Made by a program: the position numbers and the translations under genes. The notes under the pieces are model-generated. The model did no database searches and was not told the DNA's origin. It saw only the letters and a list, made by a program, of their open reading frames with translations. From assembly GCA_003563755.1 (NCBI GenBank), contig PWUB01000100.1, forward strand, positions 1-14,245: 14,245 nucleotides of DNA, given 5' to 3'. Shown here in pieces: positions 9,204 to 14,245 of this stretch (position 1 is its first letter; every line of letters starts with the position of its first letter). This stretch comes from Clostridia bacterium. GTDB taxonomy: Bacteria > Bacillota_E > SLMV01 > PUMD01.

Positions 9204-9992
9204 TCAGTCCTCCCAGGCTATACGGCGGTATACCTCCTGGTAGGCATCCTCCACGCCTCCCATGTCGTGACGGAAGCGATCCTTGTCCAGCTTGTCTCCC
9301 GTACCGACGTCCCACAGGCGGCAGGTGTCCGGTGTGATCTCGTCACCCAGCACCAGGTTTGCATTCTCATCCTTGCCGAACTCCAGCTTGAAGTCGACCA
9401 GCTCCAGGTTTCGCTCTCCGAAAAACTCGCGGAGCATGGCGTTGATGCGCCAGGACTCCTCCTCGATGTGCACGAGTTCGCTGTCGGTGCACAGCTGCAT
9501 GGAACGGATGTGATAGCGGTTCAACCAGGGATCGCGAAGCTCGTCCGACTTGTAGTAGTACTCGAGGATCGGCCGCCGCAGGTCCATACCCTCCTCGAAG
9601 CCCAGTCTCCGGCACAGACTCCCTGCCGCACGGTTTCTGATGACCACCTCGATGTCATACATCTGAAGCGGCAGCACCAGCTGGTAGCGCTCCTCCATCT
9701 GCTCGAGGAAGTGAGTGTTAAGGCCGCAGCGGTTCAGGTGGCGCAGCACCGCCGCGGATATGTGGGAGTTGAGAAAGCCCTTGCTGACGATTGTCCCGTG
9801 TTTTTCGCCGTCGAAGGCCGTGGCATCGTCCTTGAACTCCATGAGCAGCACGTTCTCGTCTATGGTGCCATACACTGCCTTGGCCTTGCCCTCGTGAATG
9901 AGATCTCCCTTGATCTCTTCCACCGGTCTCATCACCAGCTGCTGCACGTGTGGCCTGGAGCCAGCTGCACCCGACTGCATGTTCTCAGACAC
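9204..9992 (-). CDS. purC: SAICAR synthetase
   Basis: Joins aspartate to CAIR with ATP to give SAICAR. It is 262 residues from the GTG at 9992, which directly abuts the purB stop (TGAGTG), with a GGGG tract about 8 nt before it. Most PurC proteins are about 235-242 residues and start near the LIHEGKAKAVY block (31-41 here). The first 21 residues may therefore be an extension, or translation may begin at ATG 9929 (241 residues). Motifs: KDDATAFDGEKHG (54-66), IEVVIRNRAAGSLCRRLGF, LVDFKLEFG (the second family signature) and LGDEITPDTCRLWD. The first family signature, usually (hydrophobic)-P-L-E-V-V-V-R, has Asp at the Pro position (YDIEVVIR). The 3-nt gap to purS implies one transcript. Confidence 0.95.
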   Translation of the reverse strand: MSENMQSGAAGSRPHVQQLVMRPVEEIKGDLIHEGKAKAVYGTIDENVLLMEFKDDATAFDGEKHGTIVSKGFLNSHISAAVLRHLNRCGLNTHFLEQMEERYQLVLPLQMYDIEVVIRNRAAGSLCRRLGFEEGMDLRRPILEYYYKSDELRDPWLNRYHIRSMQLCTDSELVHIEEESWRINAMLREFFGERNLELVDFKLEFGKDENANLVLGDEITPDTCRLWDVGTGDKLDKDRFRHDMGGVEDAYQEVYRRIAWED

Positions 9993-11291
9993 TCATATCA
10001 ACCCCAATCTCTCAAACACATGATCAACGTGGACCAGATGCTCTGACAGGTCGAAGCACGCCTCGAGCTCATCCGGGCTGAGCTGGGCAGCCACCCTGTC
10101 ATCCTGCGTGACGAGGTCCCTGAAGTTTTCTCCCCCATGCCACGCCTGCATGGCACTCTCCTGCACAACCTGGTAGGCATCCTCCCGGCTCATCCCGGAG
10201 GCGGCGAGGGCGAGAAGGACCTTCTGCGAGAAGATCAGCCCCCCTGTCAGCTCGAGGTTCGCCTCCATCTGTTCGGGATACACGTGCATGTCTGACACGA
10301 CGATGGTGAACCTCTGCAGCATATAGTCGAGGATGATGGTCGAGTCGGGGATGATCACCCGCTCGACGGAGGAGTGGGAAATGTCGCGCTCGTGCCACAA
10401 TGCGATGTTCTCCATCGCCACCGACGCGTTTGCCCTCAGCAGGCGGGCCATGCCTGTCAGTCTCTCGGTCACGATCGGATTACGCTTGTGAGGCATGGCC
10501 GAAGACCCCTTCTGTCCGGCACGGAAGGGCTCCTCCACCTCCCGCACCTCGGTCCGCTGCAGGTGCCTGATCTCGGTGGCGTATTTCTCGAGTAAGCTCC
10601 CCACGAGGGCGATCTGGGTGAGAAAGGCTGCGTGGCGGTCCCTTCCCAGTATCTGCGAGCTGATGGGCGCCGGGCTCAGCCCCAGCTCCGCACAAACCAT
10701 CTCCTCGACCTCCGGGGGCACCTGGGCGTAGGTGCCCGTTGCGCCGGAGATCTTGCCGAAGGACACCTCTTCGATGCAGGCCTCGAGACGCTCTCTCGCC
10801 CGCAGCAGTTCTTCGTACCATATGGCGAGTTTCAGCCCGAAGGTGACGGGCTCAGCATGAACGCCGTGGGTGCGCCCGATGGCCGGGGTGTCTTTATAAT
10901 TTTTCGCCTGCTTCCCGACGGCCTCCGTGAGCTCATCGAGATCCTCCAGTAAGAGCTGTCCCGCCTCCCTCAGCTGCAGGCCGAGGGCGGTGTCCAGTAC
11001 GTCCGAGGATGTGAGGCCGTAGTGTATGTAGCGTGAAGATTCCTCAGACACCTGCTCAGCGAGCGAAGTGGTGAACGCGATCATGTCGTGACGGGTCTCA
11101 TCCTCTATGTCGCGGATCCTGTCCACGTCGACGGATGTCCTCTCCCGCACCTCGGTGACTGCCTCCGGTGAAACGACCCCCAGGCGGGACCACGCCTGCA
11201 TGGCGGCGACTTCCACCAGACGCCAGGCCTCGAACTTGCTCTTTTCGGTCCATATCCCGCCCATGCGCGGCAGGGTATAACGCGGGATCAC
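9993..11291 (-). CDS. purB: Adenylosuccinate lyase
   Basis: A fumarase/aspartase-superfamily enzyme that removes fumarate from SAICAR (to AICAR) and from adenylosuccinate (to AMP); it is normally a homotetramer with shared active sites. It has 432 residues, close to the Bacillus enzyme. The substrate-site N-terminus IPRYTLPRMGGIW, His68 in RHDMIAF, TSSD (94-97) and GRTHGVHAEPVTFG (139-152, His142) are all present. The superfamily signature GSSAMPHKRNP (262-272) carries the catalytic-loop Ser. The start codon is GTG at 11291. It overlaps the purE stop by 4 nt (GTGA) and has GGGGG 6 nt upstream. The protein begins at the usual family position, so the start is secure. Confidence 0.97.
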   Translation of the reverse strand: MIPRYTLPRMGGIWTEKSKFEAWRLVEVAAMQAWSRLGVVSPEAVTEVRERTSVDVDRIRDIEDETRHDMIAFTTSLAEQVSEESSRYIHYGLTSSDVLDTALGLQLREAGQLLLEDLDELTEAVGKQAKNYKDTPAIGRTHGVHAEPVTFGLKLAIWYEELLRARERLEACIEEVSFGKISGATGTYAQVPPEVEEMVCAELGLSPAPISSQILGRDRHAAFLTQIALVGSLLEKYATEIRHLQRTEVREVEEPFRAGQKGSSAMPHKRNPIVTERLTGMARLLRANASVAMENIALWHERDISHSSVERVIIPDSTIILDYMLQRFTIVVSDMHVYPEQMEANLELTGGLIFSQKVLLALAASGMSREDAYQVVQESAMQAWHGGENFRDLVTQDDRVAAQLSPDELEACFDLSEHLVHVDHVFERLGLI

Positions 11292-11791
11292 GGCTTACCC
11301 CCGAGTCCTGTCTGTTGAAGCCTGCGGTCCGTGTCGTCGACGCGGGCCGCCTGGCGACGCCCGTACTCGGCCAGCCTGCTCCGAAGATCGTCATCGCCGA
11401 GGGCAAGTATGCGGACCGCGAGGAGGGCTGCGTTCTTCGCACCTTCCACCGCCACCGTCGCCACCGGGACTCCGGAAGGCATCTGGGCTATCGCCAGCAG
11501 GGCATCCAGGCCGTCAAAGGCCCACGCCTTCAGAGGTACGCCTATGACGGGAAGATCGGTATGGGCAGCCACCACCCCCGGCAGCGCAGCCGACGCTCCC
11601 GCCCCTGCGATGATGACCTTTACACCCCGCTCGGGAGCCTCACGCGTCCAGCGCACAGTCCGTTCGGGGGTTCTGTGGGCGGAGCTGATTGTGACCTCGT
11701 AATCGACCTCCAACTCCTCGAGAATACCCGCTGCGCCCTTCATGGTCGGTATGTCGGAATCACTGCCCATGATGATGCCCACTCTCGGCAT
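11288..11791 (-). CDS. purE: PurE: N5-CAIR mutase or AIR carboxylase; class uncertain
   Basis: Handles the carboxylation step AIR to CAIR. Class I enzymes rearrange the N5-CAIR made by PurK; class II enzymes carboxylate AIR with CO2. It has 167 residues. The N-terminus MPRVGIIMGSDSD is the family nucleotide-phosphate loop, and the catalytic His39 lies in SAHRTPE (37-43), a class I spelling. The second loop reads GAGASAALPG (63-72), whereas class I enzymes have GAGGAAHLPG, so the conserved second His is Ala69. Class II enzymes also lack this His (SNALSG in Treponema). The segment VAVEGAKNAALLA is two residues shorter than in E. coli and resembles Thermotoga and class II proteins. purK is missing between purE and purB, where Bacillus has it. 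Start ATG 11791; the open frame up to 11842 would run into the promoter's PurBox-like dyad. Confidence 0.93.
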   Translation of the reverse strand: MPRVGIIMGSDSDIPTMKGAAGILEELEVDYEVTISSAHRTPERTVRWTREAPERGVKVIIAGAGASAALPGVVAAHTDLPVIGVPLKAWAFDGLDALLAIAQMPSGVPVATVAVEGAKNAALLAVRILALGDDDLRSRLAEYGRRQAARVDDTDRRLQQTGLGGKP

Positions 11792-11835
11792 CCTGCTCAC
11801 CCTTTCTATACGATCTGGACCAATCCCCGGCGTAC

Positions 11836-11869
11836 CGAACATTCATCTCAATTCCAGTCTAAATGTTCG
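11836..11869. promoter_or_regulatory. PurBox-like operator (inverted CGAACATT pair) over the purE promoter
   Basis: A perfect 8-bp inverted repeat: CGAACATT on the minus strand (11869-11862) and AATGTTCG (11843-11836), separated by 18 bp. On the plus strand the second box reads TACCGAACATT. This agrees well with the Bacillus PurBox consensus AWWWCCGAACWWT, which is also found as an inverted pair about 16-17 nt apart. The first box lies between -35 and -10 and the second at about +7 to +14, with the -10 hexamer between them, an arrangement suited to repression. By analogy it would bind the PRTase-fold repressor PurR, released by PRPP. The regulator gene itself is not in the window. Confidence 0.65.
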
Positions 11870-11884
11870 ACGCTTCCCCGTCAA
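11856..11884 (-). promoter_or_regulatory. Main sigma-70-type promoter of the pur operon
   Basis: On the minus strand TTGACG (11884-11879, 5 of 6 to consensus) and TAGACT (11861-11856, 4 of 6) are separated by exactly 17 nt. Transcription would start near 11849, about 58 nt before the purE ATG. The PurBox-like dyad brackets the -10 element. The position, spacing and operator overlap support one another. Confidence 0.6.
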
Positions 11885-11910
11885 TTCCCTGTGAGATCAT
11901 GGGAGGTTCT

Positions 11911-11933
11911 CGGTGCAAAGCGCCTTTTCACCG
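11911..11933 (-). other. Imperfect hairpin upstream of the purE promoter
   Basis: On the minus strand CGGTG-A-AAAG and CTTT-G-CACCG pair around a GCG loop: 5 bp, one A/G mismatch, 4 bp. No T-run follows on the minus strand and none is seen on the plus strand, so it does not look like a terminator. Function unknown. Confidence 0.3.
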
Positions 11934-11947
11934 GGGGCTCAGGATTC

Positions 11948-11956
11948 AGTATATCA
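11948..11956 (-). promoter_or_regulatory. Possible secondary extended -10 promoter upstream of purE
   Basis: TGATATACT on the minus strand gives TATACT (5 of 6 to TATAAT) with a directly preceding TGn. No good -35 hexamer is present at 16-18 nt. If active, it would produce a leader of about 150 nt that contains the hairpin at 11911-11933 and the main promoter. Low confidence. Confidence 0.25.
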
Positions 11957-12043
11957 CCGACGCGTGTTATCCACCGAACAGATCCTTAGTCTAATGCCAG
12001 GAGAACAGCGGCATACCGCCGCCGGGAGGATATGCACCATATT

Positions 12044-12058
12044 CCGTTCGGCGAACGG
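12044..12058. repeat. 15-bp near-perfect palindrome CCGTTCG-N-CGAACGG
   Basis: A 7-bp inverted repeat around one central base. It could fold as a 6-bp stem with a 3-nt loop (third hairpin after the permease) or be a dyadic protein site. No T-run follows on either strand. It contains CGAAC cores, but in the diverging orientation and 1 bp apart, unlike a PurBox pair. Confidence 0.35.
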
Positions 12059-12077
12059 GTATGAACGAGGATCTTCA

Positions 12078-12095
12078 GCCGGCCCGAGGCCCGGC
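12078..12095 (-). terminator. Second GC hairpin in the permease 3' region
   Basis: GCCGG and CCGGC pair around the 8-nt GCCTCGGG on the minus strand, 21 nt beyond the first hairpin. No T-run follows. In high-GC genomes stacked hairpins without a U-tract can act as terminators, but that is not shown here. Confidence 0.25.
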
Positions 12096-12116
12096 ACTCA
12101 GACGGAGAAGGATGCA

Positions 12117-12131
12117 GCCCTGCAACAGGGC
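12117..12131 (-). terminator. Perfect GC hairpin after the permease gene
   Basis: On the minus strand GCCCTG-TTG-CAGGGC forms a 6-bp stem with a 3-nt loop, 64 nt after the permease stop. The following TGCATCCTTCTCC is only pyrimidine-rich, so the U-tract is weak. It is the best candidate for the end of the permease transcript. Confidence 0.4.
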
Positions 12132-12195
12132 CTCTACGGGCGAGCATTGCGCCGGGACTTGAGCTGTGCAGGGAATGAACTGCAGGGCATGCTGG

Positions 12196-14245
12196 CTACA
12201 TCTTCCTGGGTACCTCAGCGGCTGCCTCTTCCTCTTCACTGATGTCGGTTTCCATTGTCCTTGATACGCTGGTGTCGTAGCTTCTCACCATGAGCACCGA
12301 TACGGGACACTCCTCGGCAACCAGGTCCGGAATGGAGCCGAAAAGCATGTTCTTGAGGATCCATTCCTTCGACGCCCCCATCATAACCAGGTCGTAAGAA
12401 GCCGCCTCCGCCTCCTGCATTATGCCGTCGAGTACCCGGTCAGCGTGCACCACCTTTATCCCGACCGAGGAGGGATCAGCATAGCTTGCGATTTCTGATA
12501 TGACCCTTGACTTCTCCTCATCTTCATCGGTGCCTTCACCCACGACTCGAAGTATTGTCACCCTGCCGTCCTTGGCTCCCGACACCATCTCCGAAGCCAG
12601 CCTGGTACCCCAGAGCGCATGCTCGCTTCCCCGGAAGGGCACCAGGATACGCCTGACCTTCTCGAGTCCATTGTTCTTCAAAACCCCGATCGGGCAGCGC
12701 GCGCGCCTGACCAGCTGCTTGACCATGCTGTGGTAGATTCGACCCATGCTGAGAGAACCATGCCAGCCCAGCAGGGCAAAATCAAAGCCTTCTTCGTTGA
12801 TAACGTTGTTCACGGTGCGGGTCTTATCACGGGAGTAGAGGATTCGAGGCTCAATGTGAAACCCTTTTATCCGCCCGTACTCAACGGCGGAGGACATCAT
12901 GTCCTGCAGAGTCTTCTGCCTCTCCTGGAGTATCTCGCGTCGATATTCGGGTAGATCAAGGGGTGCCTGTGGAGGAATCTCGATAGTGTTCATCGCGGTG
13001 GCTCTGCCGGCACCCGTATGGCCCGATGCAATGCTCGAGGCGACGGTAAGCAGTGGTCTTTCGTGCACCGGGTTGGCCAGAAGCACCAGCACACCTCCAC
13101 GTCCCGTCGGGCGCGCAGCAGTCCCGGGACGCACATCCGCCCGTTGGAGTGTCCGCCCATTGAGTATCAGCCGCGGCAGGTGCTGGGCGGCGCCCACCAC
13201 CGTTGTGCGGTGCCTGGCCCAGGCGAAATACCATGCTAGGGCCACCACCACGAGGGCCACGGCGCTCGCCTTGGCGAAAAAGCCCGCCTGGAAGATGATG
13301 AAGAAGGACACAGCTGCGCCCAGTATGTGAAGATATGGATAGCCTGGAGACCTATATGCAGCCCGGTAGCCTTCCGGCGTGAAGCTTCTCATTATCAAGA
13401 CTCCCAGGTTGATAAGGCCGTAGTTTATGAGCATCAGTACACTGGCCGAGCTGGACAGCGATTCAACATCCGAGACAACGATCAGAAGCAGGGTGACAGC
13501 CCCGGTAAGGACTATCGGTCGATGCGGGGTCATAAACCTGGGGTGAATCTCGTTGAGCCAATCGGGAAGTATCATGTCGCGCCCGAGGGCAAAATTGACG
13601 CGGGAGGAGGCAAGAATGCTGGCGTTGGCTGACGAAGCCGTCGCCAGGAGTGCAGCTATCATCAGGGCTGTCATGCCGAACAGCCCGGCGATGGTTCCTG
13701 CGGTATGAACCAGGGGAGCATCGATGCCAAAGAAGATGTCATGTGGTGTGATCCCCACCGTCACGAGAATCACGAATGCATAGATGACAGTGACCACCGC
13801 CACCGACCCTATGATGGCCCGCGGTAGGTTGCGCGCAGGATCCTTTATTTCCTCAGCGACACTCGCTATCTGGGCGAAGCCGACGAAGGACACGAATATG
13901 ACTGCCGTCGCAGGCAGCATCGTGCCTGCACCGTGAGGTAAGAACGGGTGCAGGTTGTCACCGTCAATATGAAACGCGCCCCACGCCGCATACCCGAGGA
14001 GGATGACAAGAAGGACGATCACGATGGCGTTCTGAGTGCGGCCGCTCTCCTTGACCCCGATATAGTTGATGTACGTGAAGACCACCCCTGTCAGCAAGGC
14101 CAGGAGAGTACTGGGAAGGGGGATCATGAGGGCCAGGTAGTCACCGAAGCCCTTGAGATAAAAAGCCACGGCAAAGGTCAGGCTCAACCAGACGGAGAGC
14201 CCGGATATTGCTCCCACCAACGGCCCCATGGAGCGGGAGACGAAG
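12196..14245 (-). CDS. APC-family amino acid permease fused to two universal-stress (UspA-like) domains, 5' partial
   Basis: The frame is still open at the window edge (FVSRS precedes the Met at 14229), so the start and probably the first one or two membrane segments are missing. Numbering from that Met, 677 residues remain. Residues 1-340 hold about ten hydrophobic membrane segments and typical APC motifs. These include SVWLSLTFAVAFYLKGFGDY (12-31) and GFAQIASVAEEIKDPARNLP (117-136), the block with the conserved acidic pair. Residues about 378-518 form a degenerate UspA-like domain ending CPIGVLK. Residues 525-648 form a clearer one, starting RRILVPFRGSEHALWGTRLA and containing LVMMGASKEW...FGS, the usual G-rich nucleotide-loop region, then ECPVSVLMV. 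The acidic tail is EEEEAAAEVP. It is likely a cytoplasmic-membrane amino acid transporter with a cytosolic regulatory tail; the substrate is not readable. It is separated from purE by 404 bases and is likely a separate unit. Confidence 0.88.
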   Translation of the reverse strand, partial: FVSRSMGPLVGAISGLSVWLSLTFAVAFYLKGFGDYLALMIPLPSTLLALLTGVVFTYINYIGVKESGRTQNAIVIVLLVILLGYAAWGAFHIDGDNLHPFLPHGAGTMLPATAVIFVSFVGFAQIASVAEEIKDPARNLPRAIIGSVAVVTVIYAFVILVTVGITPHDIFFGIDAPLVHTAGTIAGLFGMTALMIAALLATASSANASILASSRVNFALGRDMILPDWLNEIHPRFMTPHRPIVLTGAVTLLLIVVSDVESLSSSASVLMLINYGLINLGVLIMRSFTPEGYRAAYRSPGYPYLHILGAAVSFFIIFQAGFFAKASAVALVVVALAWYFAWARHRTTVVGAAQHLPRLILNGRTLQRADVRPGTAARPTGRGGVLVLLANPVHERPLLTVASSIASGHTGAGRATAMNTIEIPPQAPLDLPEYRREILQERQKTLQDMMSSAVEYGRIKGFHIEPRILYSRDKTRTVNNVINEEGFDFALLGWHGSLSMGRIYHSMVKQLVRRARCPIGVLKNNGLEKVRRILVPFRGSEHALWGTRLASEMVSGAKDGRVTILRVVGEGTDEDEEKSRVISEIASYADPSSVGIKVVHADRVLDGIMQEAEAASYDLVMMGASKEWILKNMLFGSIPDLVAEECPVSVLMVRSYDTSVSRTMETDISEEEEAAAEVPRKM

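Larger units (their letters stand above)
11792..12195. other. 404-base intergenic region between the permease gene and purE
   Basis: No credible protein gene on either strand. Short frames here lack a ribosome binding site and have no recognisable product. In the minus direction it holds three GC-rich hairpins after the permease stop (12131-12044), an extended -10-like element near 11948-11956, an imperfect hairpin at 11911-11933, and the purE promoter with its inverted CGAACATT pair. The leader between the predicted transcription start and purE is only about 58 nt. That is too short for a purine riboswitch, and I see none of its conserved core. Confidence 0.6.

Noticed and set aside
11792..11842. 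Longer purE starting at the ATG at 11842
   Set aside because: It would begin within the PurBox-like arm just after the predicted transcription start and add residues unlike any PurE; MPRVGII at 11791 is the family start.
11792..11849. Purine riboswitch in the purE leader
   Set aside because: The predicted leader is about 58 nt and shows no three-way-junction core, so there is no support.
11960..12046. 28-codon frame on the minus strand (ATG near 12040) as a leader peptide
   Set aside because: No ribosome binding site, no run of regulatory codons, and no overlap with a terminator-like structure next to purE.
12044..12058. Second PurBox pair formed by GTTCG and CGAAC
   Set aside because: The cores point away from each other and are 1 bp apart, unlike the converging pair with about 16-18 bp spacing; it is better described as a palindrome or hairpin.
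1945..13040. The palindrome CTCGAG seems frequent (about 20 by eye)
   Set aside because: I checked them in frame: nearly all are Leu-Glu codon pairs (CTC GAG) in the pur genes, so codon and amino-acid use explain them.
1..14245. Mobile elements, CRISPR arrays, tRNA or rRNA genes
   Set aside because: No transposase or integrase motifs, direct-repeat arrays or recognisable RNA gene sequences were seen; the window is housekeeping metabolism.

Overview
The window is almost entirely one minus-strand purine biosynthesis operon from a high-GC bacterium. Read in the direction of transcription (high to low coordinates) the order is purE-purB-purC-purS-purQ-purL-purF-purM-purN-purH-purD. These eleven intact genes carry PRPP to IMP. 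They are flanked upstream by a 5'-truncated permease/universal-stress fusion gene and downstream by the first 26 codons of a UvrD/PcrA-type helicase. No gene on the plus strand is convincing.

Organism: the DNA is GC-rich and uses GTG and TTG starts freely (purB, purC, purQ, purD, pcrA; TTG for purH). The gene set is the Gram-positive type: a small PurL with separate PurS and PurQ, and a PurF with a propeptide and four Fe-S cysteines. The order matches the Bacillus subtilis pur operon with purK removed, and pcrA follows. The purE promoter carries a CGAACATT/AATGTTCG inverted pair that looks like a Bacillus-type PurBox. I infer a high-GC Bacillota or a deep Actinomycetota-like lineage. The window alone does not settle which.

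Layout: 14245-12196 is an APC-family permease fused to two UspA-like domains, with its N-terminus outside the window. 12195-11792 is a 404-base intergenic region with three GC-rich hairpins (probable end of the permease transcript), one imperfect hairpin, a possible minor promoter, and the main purE promoter overlapped by the PurBox-like dyad. 11791-161 is the operon. Junctions are very tight: 4-nt overlaps (purE/purB, purL/purF, purM/purN), 8-nt overlaps (purQ/purL, purF/purM), 14 nt (purN/purH), abutting purB/purC, and gaps of 3, 23 and 16 nt elsewhere. This implies one transcript and translational coupling. 160-81 is an 80-nt gap with a weak hairpin and a possible extended -10 promoter for the helicase gene.

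How the genes work together: PurF makes phosphoribosylamine and PurD makes GAR. PurN formylates GAR, PurSQL makes FGAM and PurM makes AIR. PurE carboxylates AIR or rearranges N5-CAIR, PurC makes SAICAR, and PurB releases fumarate to give AICAR (it also acts in the AMP branch). PurH performs the last two steps to IMP. The only missing partner is PurK. PurE also has Ala in place of the conserved second His of class I PurE, as class II enzymes do. This is the most interesting biochemical question in the window. I found no novel defence, mobile or CRISPR system.
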